64,000 nt of DNA from Acidobacteriota bacterium (GCA_016196035.1 JACPYM010000065.1:1-64000); one strand, 5' to 3'. Shown: positions 1-9,465, numbered from the stretch's first letter. Numbers and translations are program-made. Notes: generated from the sequence alone by a model not told the origin.

Positions 1-81
1 CAGCACAAGCCGTGCGGATGAAGCTGCTGCGCCAACCACAACGTGCAGGCTTCGGCATCTAGGAGATCGTTAAGGGGAAAG

Positions 82-342
82 TCAATCATTCCCTAAGCTT
101 ACCCCTGGCGATGCAAACTGACTACACATGAGCCAAACTTTCTTGCCGCCGTCTTCGACGACCGCCCAATTGCCGACGACGGAAAGGAACCTTGCCGACT
201 CGCCGCCGGCTTTGTCTTTGCTGATGTCCACGCGCGTGCTTTTCGCCTTGGCGGCGGGTTTGGCGTTTTGCGCGCGCAGGGCGGCGACGCTCAGCGCCAG
301 GACTGCCAGCAGCGCGATTCCGAATGCGATGCGATTTTTCAT
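82..342 (-). CDS. small secreted protein of unknown function
   Basis: This encodes 86 residues with a clear Sec signal peptide: basic MKNR start, hydrophobic core to about residue 22, and a possible cleavage after the Ala-Gln segment near residue 25. The mature part of about 60 residues is Lys/Ala-rich and then ends in a short hydrophobic/aromatic segment (NWAVVEDGGKKVWLMCSQF). It starts 3 nt after the stop codon of the ABC permease gene and is probably its last operon member. I do not recognise the family, and no function can be given. Confidence 0.6.
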   Translation of the reverse strand: MKNRIAFGIALLAVLALSVAALRAQNAKPAAKAKSTRVDISKDKAGGESARFLSVVGNWAVVEDGGKKVWLMCSQFASPGVSLGND

Positions 343-345
343 GGG

Positions 346-1668
346 TTAGCTCCTACGAAAGATAGTCAACCACCAGACGGCAAGCACCGCCAGCGGCCAG
401 AGAAAATAAAACAGCCAGTTGGCATAACGTGGTTGCGCCGCCAGCGGGTAGCCCGGAAAGACCGGCTCATTCACAGCGGGCGGCGGCGCGATTTCAACAA
501 GTTGGAAAAGTTGTTCGAGCACGATGGGTTCGGTGGTCGAACGGTTCATCACCTTGCGCCCTTGATACTCATACCAGATTTCGCCGTAATGCTGGCCCGA
601 CTCTTCAAACAAGCCGGTGCGGCTTTGCGCGGCATACACGGCGGTGAGTTGCGGCAACAGTCGGCGCAGCTTGTTCAGGATGCTGCGCTCATAATCCATC
701 AGGCGCGGGTCTTCGGCAGCCAGGTTGATCGTGATGCGCAAGGGCGCGCGGATTTGGCGTAAGGCCGTTTCTTCGCCGCGCGTGAAGGAATTGCGCCGGT
801 TCTCGCTGACATCCCAACTCGCCCGCGAGGTCGTGACCAGCGCCAAGGCAACAGTGCTAAGCACCGCCAACCCCAGCGTCAGGCCGCAACGGTTGCGCCA
901 CGGTTGCCCGCTATGCCACCAGATGACGGTGAGCGCCAGACCCGCCAGCGTGCACGCCAACAGCACGCCGACCGTGCTGACGCGCAACAAACCCTGTTCA
1001 AAGAACCGCAGCGCCGCCGCCGGTGTATAGGCAGCCGCTGCCGCCAGCCAACCACCGCGCCCGAGTGCGATGAAATCGAGCGCCCAGGTGCCTAGCGTAA
1101 AACTCAACGTGACAATCGCCGCGCTCGCGGCGCTTTCCGTCAGCGCCGCCGCCGCCATTGCCACCGCCGCGCTTAGCAGCATTCGTAGCCAATGTCCGGC
1201 AAAGAGATTGAGCGTTTCCGCCCCAGCCAGATGCCCACCGTAAGACTTCCACAAAATCAGCGCCAGCAGCCCCGGCAGCCAAGCCAGCAGCCAACCGGTG
1301 AGCAAGGCCAGCACCTTCGCCGTCAATTGCAGCGGCAATGAAGCAGGGAATTGCAGCGCCAGCTTGAGCGCGCCGCTTTCTTTTTCCGCTGCGATCAACC
1401 TTATCGCCACGAAGGGCAGCAGCAAGGTCACGGCCAATTCATAGGCCGCCCAGGTCGGCGCCAGCATTCCATCCAGCGGCGTCAAACCTTGCGGCAGCGC
1501 CGCCGGCGCGCCGTTCGCGCCGCTGGCTTCGGCATACAGATGCACGACGGAAATAAAGCCCTGCCCGACGAGCGGCCCAATGACCAGCAGCAAGAGCCAG
1601 TACGCGCGCGAGGCCAGCAACTCGCGCCACTCTTTGCCGGCCAGGATGAGCAGCTTAGGTGAGCGCAA
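346..1668 (-). CDS. Gld-type ABC-2 transporter permease with short GldG-like C-terminus
   Basis: This 440-residue inner-membrane protein is the permease partner of the ATPase encoded just upstream, with which it overlaps by 14 nt. Residues 1-260 form an ABC-2 type permease with about six hydrophobic segments. After a further membrane helix near residues 265-280 there is a periplasmic stretch starting DVSENRRNSFT, the typical opening of GldG/ABC-auxiliary domains, and a final helix around residues 415-435. It therefore looks like a GldF-GldG fusion whose GldG part is much shorter than usual. Gld-type exporters support gliding or export in Bacteroidota, but the substrate here is unknown. Confidence 0.8.
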   Translation of the reverse strand: MRSPKLLILAGKEWRELLASRAYWLLLLVIGPLVGQGFISVVHLYAEASGANGAPAALPQGLTPLDGMLAPTWAAYELAVTLLLPFVAIRLIAAEKESGALKLALQFPASLPLQLTAKVLALLTGWLLAWLPGLLALILWKSYGGHLAGAETLNLFAGHWLRMLLSAAVAMAAAALTESAASAAIVTLSFTLGTWALDFIALGRGGWLAAAAAYTPAAALRFFEQGLLRVSTVGVLLACTLAGLALTVIWWHSGQPWRNRCGLTLGLAVLSTVALALVTTSRASWDVSENRRNSFTRGEETALRQIRAPLRITINLAAEDPRLMDYERSILNKLRRLLPQLTAVYAAQSRTGLFEESGQHYGEIWYEYQGRKVMNRSTTEPIVLEQLFQLVEIAPPPAVNEPVFPGYPLAAQPRYANWLFYFLWPLAVLAVWWLTIFRRS

Positions 1669-2356
1669 GAAAGATGTCCTCCAGATTGCCTTCCGCGAGT
1701 TTGGCTTGTGCGCGCAACTCGTCCAGCGTGCCGATGCCAGCGCAGCGTCCTTCGCTCAACAAAACCAAGCGGTCACAGACGCGCGCTGCGTCAATCAGTT
1801 GATGCACCGAGAGCAACAGCGTCCGCCCACGTTCGACGTGGCTGCGCAGCAAGGTCATGACCTCGCGCGTTTGCCGCAAATCCAATCCGTCAAAAGGCTC
1901 ATCCAACATCAGCAGCGGTTGCGGCGTCAACAGCCCCAACGCCAGCAACGCGCGTTTGCGCTCGCCTTTGGAAAGCGTGCCGAGGCGCGCTTGCTTGAGC
2001 GACGCAAGTTTGAAGGCGTCCAGCAACGCTTGCGGCTTTACTTTCGAGCCATAAAGTCTGGCGAAGAAATCCAGCGTCCAGCCCAGCTTTTGTTCGGCCC
2101 AAGGCGAGATGCCATCGGGGATGTAAAACAACGCGTCTTTGCGTTGTGCGGCAGGCAGCGGGCGATCTTCCCATTGCACCACGCCCGCATCGGCTGGCAG
2201 CAAGCCCGCCAGGCATTCAAAGAGCGTTGTCTTGCCCGCGCCATTCGGGCCGATCAAGCCCAATACTTCACCCTGCCGCACACTGAAACTCACGTTTTGT
2301 AAGACGGCGCGCGGGCCGTAATGTTTGGTGACGCCGTTGACGTTGAGCAGGTTCAT
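1655..2356 (-). CDS. ABC transporter ATP-binding protein
   Basis: A 233-residue cytoplasmic ATPase with Walker A GPNGAGKTT near residue 36, signature LSKGER, and Walker B LLMLDEP followed by the D-loop. It should energise the permease encoded next, and the 14-nt overlap points to translational coupling. I chose the ATG at 2356 (MNLLNVNGVTKHYG) because the open frame upstream runs into the palindromic repeat at 2377-2459 and the family normally starts here. Confidence 0.9.
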   Translation of the reverse strand: MNLLNVNGVTKHYGPRAVLQNVSFSVRQGEVLGLIGPNGAGKTTLFECLAGLLPADAGVVQWEDRPLPAAQRKDALFYIPDGISPWAEQKLGWTLDFFARLYGSKVKPQALLDAFKLASLKQARLGTLSKGERKRALLALGLLTPQPLLMLDEPFDGLDLRQTREVMTLLRSHVERGRTLLLSVHQLIDAARVCDRLVLLSEGRCAGIGTLDELRAQAKLAEGNLEDIFLALT

Positions 2357-2376
2357 CTTATGGACACGCACAGGAT

Positions 2377-2459
2377 GCGGTACGGGGAGTGGTAGCGACC
2401 TGGTACCTCGGCGTCGCACACATTCCGTTACACCAGGTCGCTACCACTCCCCGTACCGC
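2377..2459. repeat. 83-bp perfect palindrome, family A copy 1
   Basis: Two arms of 28 nt (2377-2404 and 2432-2459) are exact reverse complements around a 27-nt loop. The arm begins GCGGTACGGGGAGTGGT. It lies between the TonB-dependent receptor gene and the ABC exporter genes, all on the minus strand, so it could end or attenuate transcription there. A diverged copy with the same arm and loop lengths is at 22000-22082. Confidence 0.9.
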
Positions 2460-2468
2460 GTTGTTCAC

Positions 2469-5465
2469 TCAAAAGATAAACCGCACTTGCAGTTGGAACA
2501 TCCGCGGCGGATCAACATTGGCAAAGGCCGGCAGCGCATTCGTTGCCGTGCCCACCGCCACCAATTGACCAAACGTGGTGTTTGGCGTGGCGGCGTCGCC
2601 GTAAATCGTCTGCCCGCGTCCGAGGTAGTTGCCGTGATTGAAAAGGTTGAACCCCTCCAAGCGCAGCAAGAGGCTCGCACGTTCTTTCAGCTTGATGCGA
2701 TTCTCAACGAAGAGCGCCACGTCCTGTGTGGCCGTGCCGCGAAAGGCCGACTTGGCAACCACCTTGCCGTCAATCACGGGCCGGTCGTTGTTCGCGCCGT
2801 CGCCGTTGTTGTCCACGCCGGTGGTGGCGTTGAAGGGGCGCGCCGAGGCGAATTGCGAGAGCGTGCCGGCGGTGAAGTTATACGGCAGCCGATAGCTGAA
2901 CGTGATGACCGCGCGATGCCGCTGATTGACTACACTCAGGCCGCGTTCGACTTCGCCCAGCCGCGCGAGGTTGGGTTCGTTCGGCGCGATGCCGTTGCCA
3001 TCCGGTTCGGTCGTGTTGGTCGCCTTGGACAGCGTGTAGCTGACGGCGGCATAAATCTTCGCGTGGCCGCGATAGCTGACTTGCGTTTGCAAGCCGTCGT
3101 AATCGGCGACGCCGAAATTGGTCAACACATTCACTTGCCGCACGCCGCCGTTGACCGGCAGGATGGGGCGCGTGGCGTTGGCTGCTGCGACGGTGCGCGT
3201 CTGGCCGGGCGCGGTGCGGTCAAAGGGCGCGGGCGCATTCAAATCAAACGAGCGATCAATGTTGCTTAAGTGCTGATGCACGTAATCGCCGCCGACAAAC
3301 AAGCCGTGCACGATTTCGCGTTCCGCGCCGATGGAGACGACTTGGCTGCGCGGGTTCACCAATTCATCGGGATAGTTCGACAGCTTGGTGAAGTCCAGCC
3401 CGTACTTCGTAAACTGCGTTTGGTAAAAGCTGCGCAGCCCCGCCCGAATGGTGATGTCGCGCGCGGGCAATTGCGCGGCGGGCAGCGTCTTCGGATCGAG
3501 CGGCACCGGCAGGCAAGAGCCGGACAAACACGTCGGAAAGCCCGTCTGGCCGGGCGTGGCGGTGTAAGTCGTCAAGCCGTCCAATCCGTTCACTAAATAT
3601 CCGGCGACCGCATTGGCGCGAATCTGCGTGTAATACATGCCATAGCCGCCGCGAATCGAAGTGCGCGCATTGCCCCAGGGATGCCAGCCGAAGCCGAGGC
3701 GCGGCGCGAAGTTGTTCGTCGCGTCGGTCAAGGTCTGCCGGTCGTAGCGCAAGCCCAGATCAACTGTCAGATCGCGGCGCAAGTGGATGCTGTCCTGCGC
3801 GAAACCAGTCACCAGCCATTGCGACAGATCGTAGCTGCTGATGCCGAAGTTGATCGGCTGCTGATAATTCTGTACGTCGGCCAGCGTCAGTTGATCGAAG
3901 GGCGCGGTCGTTGTGTTGCGGAACGTGAACGTGCCGAGCACCGCCGTGCCGGGTTCGCTGCCCGTGCCGCCGGAAGTGTGATGGACAATGCTGCCGCCCA
4001 AACGCAGATAGTGCTTGCCAATCGTCCAAGATAAGGTGTCAGAGAATTGTGACTGGTAACTGTAAATGTTGGATGAGCGCGACTGGCCAATGGTGAACGG
4101 CACATTCCCCGCGCGAGTGTAGGTGGTCGAGAGCGTCTTGGCTTCCCAAAGCGTCACTGGGTCGCCGTGCAGGTAGGCGAAGCGCGCTTCGTTGAGCAAA
4201 TCGGCATTGATGACTGTCGTGTGATTGAGTTGCGTCGTCCACGAACGGCGCGAATAACGGCGCGCGACGCTGGGCGCATTGGTGCCGCCCACGGCGTCCT
4301 GCGGGTTGTCATCGTAAAAACGATCCACGTTGAAGCGCGCCGTCAACGTTTGATTCGCGGTGAGCTTGTGATCCACGCGCCCGTTGAAGAGGAACTGGCG
4401 GTAGTGGCCGGTGTAATCAAGCTGCCCATTCGACGGCAACAGGAAAGCAGGCAGCGCGGTCGAGAGAAAGGTCGTGCGGTCTTGCGCCGTGTAATCGGTC
4501 GTGGCGAAAAAGAAGGTCTTATCTTTGACGATTGGCCCGCCGAATGTGGCGGAACCTTGCTTCAGCGCATCGGGAATATCCACCGGGTTGATTGCCGTGA
4601 GCGTGGTGGGCGTGACGCAACTCGGCACAGACGGCGGACAAAAGTTCTTGGTCGAAAAGGTCTCGGCCTGCCAGCCGCCGGGACGGAACAGGTACAGCCC
4701 TTCGCCGTGAAAGCCGTTCGTGCCCGACTTCGTGACGATGTTCAGGGCCGGGCCGGAAGTCCAACCGAACTCGGAAGAGAAGGCGTTCGAGAGCACGTTG
4801 ATTTCCTGAATCGCGCCCAGTGGCACGGTGGCAATCGCCGTCTGGCGGCCCCAGCCTTCGTCATTGTTCGCGCCGTCGAGCGTGAAGGTGGTGGCGCGGC
4901 GCGAACCTACACCGGTGATGAAATAGGTCGCGTTGACGAAGAGATCGCCCGTGCCCTTGCCTTGCCGGAAGGCTGAATTCAGCAGCGGCAGCGTGGTCGC
5001 CTTACGGCCTAGAATCGGCGTCTCATCAATGGTTGGGTTGTCGAGGCGGCGACCAATCTGCGCGTCAGCGCGCACGCCATCGGTGGTGCCGAAGATGGCG
5101 ACTTCCGCCGTTGTGGAGCCGACTTGGAGCTTCACCCTCAGGGTCGCGGTTTCACCCGAACGTAGCGTGATGTCCTTGAGTTCCTGGTTGCTGAAGCCCT
5201 GCTTGGACACGCTGACCGTATAGGTTCCTGTCAGCGCGAGCGCGGGCAGCGTGGCGTTGCCCGCGCTGTCCGAGACGGCTTCGCGCACCGCGCCGGTCGC
5301 GGCGTTCGTCACGGCAACTTTGGCGTCTTTGATGACAGCGCCGGTTTGATCGCTCACGCTGACGATCAGTGCTGACGTATTGGGCGATTGCGCGGCGGCT
5401 GGCGCGGCCATCAAGGCCAAGAGCGCCAGCAACGGCAGCAAGCTCAGGCGATGCTTGGTGGTCAT
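2469..5465 (-). CDS. TonB-dependent receptor with carboxypeptidase-regulatory-like N-terminal domain
   Basis: An outer-membrane protein of 998 residues. The signal peptide covers residues 1-25 (hydrophobic LLPLLALLALMAAPAAAQS). It is followed by a carboxypeptidase-regulatory-like Ig-fold at about 30-115 (SALIVSVSDQTGAVIKDAKV), a plug region (FTLDGANNDEGWG, ALNIVTKSGTN) and a long beta-barrel ending in aromatic residues (VRFIF). This is the Oar-like architecture expanded in Acidobacteriota, usually linked to uptake of oligosaccharides or peptides; the ligand cannot be told. The start at 5465 has a good ribosome binding site (GAGGGA); the longer frame to 5504 adds 13 residues without a signal-peptide rationale. 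Confidence 0.92.
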   Translation of the reverse strand: MTTKHRLSLLPLLALLALMAAPAAAQSPNTSALIVSVSDQTGAVIKDAKVAVTNAATGAVREAVSDSAGNATLPALALTGTYTVSVSKQGFSNQELKDITLRSGETATLRVKLQVGSTTAEVAIFGTTDGVRADAQIGRRLDNPTIDETPILGRKATTLPLLNSAFRQGKGTGDLFVNATYFITGVGSRRATTFTLDGANNDEGWGRQTAIATVPLGAIQEINVLSNAFSSEFGWTSGPALNIVTKSGTNGFHGEGLYLFRPGGWQAETFSTKNFCPPSVPSCVTPTTLTAINPVDIPDALKQGSATFGGPIVKDKTFFFATTDYTAQDRTTFLSTALPAFLLPSNGQLDYTGHYRQFLFNGRVDHKLTANQTLTARFNVDRFYDDNPQDAVGGTNAPSVARRYSRRSWTTQLNHTTVINADLLNEARFAYLHGDPVTLWEAKTLSTTYTRAGNVPFTIGQSRSSNIYSYQSQFSDTLSWTIGKHYLRLGGSIVHHTSGGTGSEPGTAVLGTFTFRNTTTAPFDQLTLADVQNYQQPINFGISSYDLSQWLVTGFAQDSIHLRRDLTVDLGLRYDRQTLTDATNNFAPRLGFGWHPWGNARTSIRGGYGMYYTQIRANAVAGYLVNGLDGLTTYTATPGQTGFPTCLSGSCLPVPLDPKTLPAAQLPARDITIRAGLRSFYQTQFTKYGLDFTKLSNYPDELVNPRSQVVSIGAEREIVHGLFVGGDYVHQHLSNIDRSFDLNAPAPFDRTAPGQTRTVAAANATRPILPVNGGVRQVNVLTNFGVADYDGLQTQVSYRGHAKIYAAVSYTLSKATNTTEPDGNGIAPNEPNLARLGEVERGLSVVNQRHRAVITFSYRLPYNFTAGTLSQFASARPFNATTGVDNNGDGANNDRPVIDGKVVAKSAFRGTATQDVALFVENRIKLKERASLLLRLEGFNLFNHGNYLGRGQTIYGDAATPNTTFGQLVAVGTATNALPAFANVDPPRMFQLQVRFIF

Positions 5466-5630
5466 ATAAATTCCCTCGTTGTTTTTGAGAATCGCTTCTC
5501 TCAATCGTTCTACTCGGATTTGATCGTTTGTTTGCGGATTGGTGCGTCAATCGTGCAGATGGCCTGATCTTACGAGGCAGGATGAATTACTACCAGTGAT
5601 CGTAGCTGAACCCTGTGGCTGTGCATGATG

Positions 5631-5731
5631 GCGGGACAGTACCGCGCGCGTAAGCAAGCGGCGGCATCAAGCTTGCCCTCTTGGCTGAGCTGCCAACGGA
5701 ACGCTTGCTCACACGTGCGGTACTGTCCCGC
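5631..5731. repeat. palindromic repeat, family B copy 1
   Basis: Arms 5631-5660 and 5702-5731 match at 27 of 30 positions as reverse complements, starting GCGGGACAGTACCGC, around a 41-nt loop. It fills much of the 302-nt gap upstream of the TonB-dependent receptor, where no gene is visible. A second copy is at 37599-37698. Confidence 0.88.
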
Positions 5732-5767
5732 TGCGCGCTTTTACCGTAGACCTGAGTGAAAACCGAG

Positions 5768-5986
5768 CTAAACAGCACGCGATGTGGCCGGGCTGGAATT
5801 CGCCGAACGCAGCAGCAGATAGCAAATGATTGCCAGCAGCGCCACGAACGCAACAAAGACAATGATTTTTAGAATCCCCAGCACCGTGGTGAGAATCAAC
5901 AGTCCGCGCCGCGCGCTCTCAAACACCAGCAACAGCGTCGTCGCCAGTGAAACCAGGGAAGCGACCAATTTGAATAGAAAACCCAT
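5768..5986 (-). CDS. small two-helix membrane protein
   Basis: This 72-residue protein has two hydrophobic segments (about 5-20 and 29-55) joined by a short basic ESARR turn, and a polar C-terminal tail. It starts 7 nt after the stop of the DUF4097 gene with GGAG 10-11 nt upstream of the ATG, so it is the last gene of the sigma-factor operon. Longer upstream frames lie inside the preceding gene and were not used. The function is unknown; the context suggests a membrane or envelope role. Confidence 0.7.
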   Translation of the reverse strand: MGFLFKLVASLVSLATTLLLVFESARRGLLILTTVLGILKIIVFVAFVALLAIICYLLLRSANSSPATSRAV

Positions 5987-5993
5987 TGCTGCG

Positions 5994-7745
5994 TTACTCC
6001 TCGTTACTCGCCAAGGCCAAGCCCGCCGCCTGTAGCTCGATGTCGCCACTGGCCGAGCGCAAACTGACCAGCGGCGCCGCGCCAGCGGTTGGTGGATTGG
6101 CATTGACCGATTTTTGATTGCGTTCGAGCGCCAGCCATTCAAAACCCCGCGCCCGCAAACGGCCCGAGGTTGTGCTGGCGTCGAGCCGAAACAGAATGTC
6201 GCGCGGCAAGCTCAGGCGCGTTTGACCGTTTTCATTGCTGGCCGTAAGGTCGCCCGCCAGTTCGTCATTGTGTGTAAGAGTGATTTTGCCGTTGCGCGAT
6301 TTGACGCTGAGCGAACCGGCAAAATTTTGTACGGCAATGTCGCGCGTCGCTTCGATCTGAATCGCGCCTTTCAAATCCACCGCCGTCACCGCGCCGTTTT
6401 CCGCCGTGACGTGCACCGCGCCATTGCAGCGGGTTAATTTGATTGACTCATTCGTAGTGGCGATTTGAACGTCACCATTTACGCCCTCAGCCTCAACGCG
6501 CGAGTGGTTCGCCTTGACGAGTAAGTTGCCAGTGAGATTGCTCACGCTGGCGCGCGTGTTGCTCAATTCATCAAGCGTAACCAGGTTCTCTGCGGCAGGG
6601 AAGCCGACGGGCGCTTGGACTTCGCGCAACTCAAGCCTGCTGTTCGCAATGCTGGCGCGCACCGCACCCGTTAGTTGTTTGATTTGATAAGCGCCGCCCT
6701 CTGCCCGTAAGACCAGCTTGCCTTTGATCTCGCTCAGGCTCGCCCCCGCGCGCAAATTGTTGAGGGTCAAATCACCTTCGTGTTGCGCGACTTCGACGCG
6801 GCCGCGCGGGTCTTCGACGGTCAGCGCGCCCCGATTGCGCGCGCTGCTGACACTTCCGCAATTGCGCAGCAATTGTTCGCCACGCAAGTCCGCCAGCTTG
6901 ACCGCGCCAGAGGCTTCGTTGATCTCGATGTTCGCCGTCTGCTGCGTTGGCAATTCGATCAGGAGGGAGGTGGAATACGTTTCTTTCACACGCTCGGCGT
7001 TGAGCACGAATTGCACTGTGCTCGCGTTGGCGGCGATTTGCAGGTGAATTTGCCGGGCGATGTCGCGCGCCTTTTCTTCGCTGCTGGCGCGGATGTGTTT
7101 GATGAGCTTGGCCGTGGCCTGGGCCGTCGCCGCGCCACGGATTTCAATGTCGCCATTGAACGTGTTGAAGAGCAGCCGCGCGTTGGCGGGCAGCTTGAAA
7201 GGTTGCGGCGCTTCGTCATCAACTCTGATCGGATTGCCAAGAACGTATTCGCCGACGCCTCCGATTGCGCTGATGCGCTCATTGACGCGCGCGAGCAGTT
7301 GGTTGTTGCGGCTGACATAATTGGCGCTCAATCCAGTGCCCGCAATCAGCAGCATGACAAAGATCGCGCCGGGACTGAGAGCGCGTGCCTGTTTGCTCAA
7401 GGGCGCTGTGGCCGTGTATTGGCGCAGCACGCGGCCCATCACAAAAGCCAGCAGAAACCAGAACCAATACCGCCCAATGATCGCTGTCAGGGAAGTTTCG
7501 CCGCGCAGGTTGATCGCCAGCAGGCTGCCGCCCAATGTCGTTAATAAGAGACTGCCGACCGGCGAGCGCGGATGGCGGTCAATGGCATAACCAGCCAACC
7601 GCACCAACCCTGCCAACACAAGGAAGAGCGGCCAGAATGTTTTGAGCATTTGCACCGCGTAGGCTTGCTCTGAAGCTCTGAAAAAGAAAACGCCCAAGCC
7701 GATTAACGCCACCCCCAGTAGAAATGTCGCCACTCGTTTGAGCAT
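5994..7745 (-). CDS. LiaF-like membrane protein with DUF4097 beta-helix domain
   Basis: The protein has 583 residues. Residues 1-140 contain four hydrophobic segments typical of LiaF/DUF5668 membrane domains. The rest (about 175-565) is a repetitive beta-rich region of the DUF4097 adhesin type, with recurring short strands such as FNTFNGDIEIRG, INEASGAVKLADL and SVKSRNGKITL. The start at 7745 (MLKRVATF) begins directly with the first membrane helix; the frame upstream enters the neighbouring gene. Related proteins sense or respond to envelope stress. Here the gene sits downstream of an ECF sigma/anti-sigma pair, consistent with membership of that regulon. Confidence 0.8.
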   Translation of the reverse strand: MLKRVATFLLGVALIGLGVFFFRASEQAYAVQMLKTFWPLFLVLAGLVRLAGYAIDRHPRSPVGSLLLTTLGGSLLAINLRGETSLTAIIGRYWFWFLLAFVMGRVLRQYTATAPLSKQARALSPGAIFVMLLIAGTGLSANYVSRNNQLLARVNERISAIGGVGEYVLGNPIRVDDEAPQPFKLPANARLLFNTFNGDIEIRGAATAQATAKLIKHIRASSEEKARDIARQIHLQIAANASTVQFVLNAERVKETYSTSLLIELPTQQTANIEINEASGAVKLADLRGEQLLRNCGSVSSARNRGALTVEDPRGRVEVAQHEGDLTLNNLRAGASLSEIKGKLVLRAEGGAYQIKQLTGAVRASIANSRLELREVQAPVGFPAAENLVTLDELSNTRASVSNLTGNLLVKANHSRVEAEGVNGDVQIATTNESIKLTRCNGAVHVTAENGAVTAVDLKGAIQIEATRDIAVQNFAGSLSVKSRNGKITLTHNDELAGDLTASNENGQTRLSLPRDILFRLDASTTSGRLRARGFEWLALERNQKSVNANPPTAGAAPLVSLRSASGDIELQAAGLALASNEE

Positions 7746-7776
7746 GATTACTTCACCGCGCCTTCCCCGTGACGTT

Positions 7777-8520
7777 TCAGCGCCATTGATCGAAACGGCG
7801 TTCGGCCCGGCGCTCGGCATTGACCAGATTGTTTTCGACACGTTCATACGGCGCGCCGATGACCGAGGGCGGATGGGCGGGCAGGTTTGGCAGCAGCGCC
7901 GGTTCCGTCCGCTGTTGCCGGTAATTGCGCAGTAAGAAAAGCCCCGCCAGAATCAAGATCAGGGGCCAGAAGCGTTGCACTTGATACGGATAAAAAAGAT
8001 TGAGCAAGGTCAACACGCCAACGCCGGTCAGCATTGCGCCGAGCGTCGTCGTGTTCTCGCGCAGCATCCGTTTCAAGGCTTCGTCTTCGTGGCGCAGGTC
8101 TTCGCCCAATGAAACCCGGTGAGCAGTGCGCACCGCATCGTAGATCGAGAAGATATAGAAGGCCGCGCCGCCCAGAAACAACGGCAACTCGACCTGATGC
8201 GAGAAGATGTCCCCCAATTGCCAGAGGCTGATGGGGATGATGAAGTGCAAAAGCGATTTGATGTTCTGGCCGTTATACGCCGCGCCCAGCCCCGGGATGA
8301 TGCCGAAAAGGCCCGCTATCAGCGGTGAACGCGCCGCCAGCGCAGGATTGACCGCAGCGCCGCCTTGTTGTTGACGGCGCAACGTTTCAACCCCGGTCAC
8401 AATGCAATCCTGACAATAAGGGATGCCTTTGATGCGATGGTCACACGCTGTACAAAGACTGCGCTGGCAGCAGGCGCAATTGGCGGACGCCGGATTAGTT
8501 GAATGGAACGCGCAATTCAT
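7777..8520 (-). CDS. zinc-ribbon (B-box-like) membrane protein
   Basis: A 247-residue protein. Its N-terminus holds a Cys/His-rich cluster, with Cys at residues 3, 15, 18, 23, 26, 35 and 38 and His at 6 and 28 (CACCQRSLCTACDHR), a B-box-type zinc site. Behind it come three to four membrane segments, including a GLFGIIPGLGAAYNGQ motif, and an acidic/basic tail. It starts 6 nt downstream of the anti-sigma gene stop (ATG at 8520; a TTG at 8529 is possible). It probably belongs to the same regulatory operon, but its biochemical role is unknown. Confidence 0.75.
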   Translation of the reverse strand: MNCAFHSTNPASANCACCQRSLCTACDHRIKGIPYCQDCIVTGVETLRRQQQGGAAVNPALAARSPLIAGLFGIIPGLGAAYNGQNIKSLLHFIIPISLWQLGDIFSHQVELPLFLGGAAFYIFSIYDAVRTAHRVSLGEDLRHEDEALKRMLRENTTTLGAMLTGVGVLTLLNLFYPYQVQRFWPLILILAGLFLLRNYRQQRTEPALLPNLPAHPPSVIGAPYERVENNLVNAERRAERRFDQWR

Positions 8521-8525
8521 CAGAG

Positions 8526-9389
8526 TCAACGCTGCTCGTATCGCACAGCCTTTTGCAATTTGGGTGATGGGGCAGCCTGCGGCGCTTGTTCGGTAACCGT
8601 CGTGGCAGGTTGCAAGGGGTTCGGAGACGGTTCGGGCGCGGACGGTTTGGGCTGTTCGGTCGAAAGCACATGGCCCAATTGAAACGAAGCCCGCGCCAAA
8701 CTATTTCGCGCCTGTTCGCTGGTTTGGTTGAATTCACTGAGCAGCCGTCCGGCACGCCCGTTGGCATGAGAGGCGAAACTTTCAAAGCTGCCAAAGCGCA
8801 CGGAAACCAACAAGAGAATGGACGCCAGAATCAACCATGCGGCGGCCCATTGCGGCGCAAACACGCGCGCGGCAACTGTCCCCAGCAAACCGAAGCCGCC
8901 GAATTGTGACCAGAAAGTTTTGGTTTGTTGGCCGACCGTGGCCGAGACAATCCGCTCGGGCAAAGTGCTGGGCATCTCGACTTCCAGTTCTTTGACTTCG
9001 CGGCACATCTCAATGGCTTCTTCGATGCCCGCCATCAGACGGCGGCATTTGTGGCAATGTTCAAAATGCGCCTGGAAGGCCTGATGATCGGGCGCGAGCA
9101 TCACGCCGTCAAAGTAACGTTCGATGAGCCGGTCGAATTCGCCGCAACTGAGCATCTCGCCCGCCGTGGTGGCCGCCAGGATGCGGGTTTCCAGTCCCGT
9201 CAACTCGGCCGCTTCGCCTTCGACAAACGCCAAACTGCCCATCATCTGCACCGTCTCACGGACATCGGTGTACAACTCGCGGCACTCGCGGCAAATCAGC
9301 CGATGCCCCGCGCATTCGGCCCGCACCCGCGCATCAAGCGCGCCGTCGAGATAATCAGAAAGTAAATCTTGGAAATCTACGCAATTCAT
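8526..9389 (-). CDS. anti-sigma factor with two zf-HC2 domains
   Basis: A 287-residue protein immediately downstream of the ECF sigma gene. It has two anti-sigma zinc-finger modules. The first is at residues 1-45 (CVDFQDLLSDYLDG ... HRLICREC) and the second at about 80-118 (CGEFDRLIERYFDG ... HFEHCHKC). One membrane segment follows (about 180-200), then a Pro/Ala-rich tail outside. It should hold the sigma factor inactive at the membrane until an envelope signal arrives. Duplicated zf-HC2 modules are less common than single ones. Confidence 0.85.
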   Translation of the reverse strand: MNCVDFQDLLSDYLDGALDARVRAECAGHRLICRECRELYTDVRETVQMMGSLAFVEGEAAELTGLETRILAATTAGEMLSCGEFDRLIERYFDGVMLAPDHQAFQAHFEHCHKCRRLMAGIEEAIEMCREVKELEVEMPSTLPERIVSATVGQQTKTFWSQFGGFGLLGTVAARVFAPQWAAAWLILASILLLVSVRFGSFESFASHANGRAGRLLSEFNQTSEQARNSLARASFQLGHVLSTEQPKPSAPEPSPNPLQPATTVTEQAPQAAPSPKLQKAVRYEQR

Positions 9390-9400
9390 TTTGTGAATCG

Positions 9401-9465
9401 GTTGTCGGTTGTCAGTAGTCAGTAACGGGTAAGCTACTGACTACTGACTGCTGACTACTTTAGTT
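9401..9465. repeat. heptanucleotide tandem repeats in inverted arrangement
   Basis: Between sigma and anti-sigma genes. The left tract reads GGTTGTC twice and then CAGTAGT/CAGTAAC. The right tract reads TACTGAC, TACTGAC, TGCTGAC, TACT. The segment 9414-9424 is an exact reverse complement of 9436-9446, giving an 11-bp stem with an 11-nt loop. Confidence 0.8.

Noticed and set aside
1-81. Open frames running into the left edge of the window
   Set aside because: Only 20-25 codons are visible on either strand, too little to support a gene.
5590-5862. 90-codon frame on the minus strand
   Set aside because: It mostly translates the family B palindrome and antisense of a real small membrane-protein gene frame; no protein signature.
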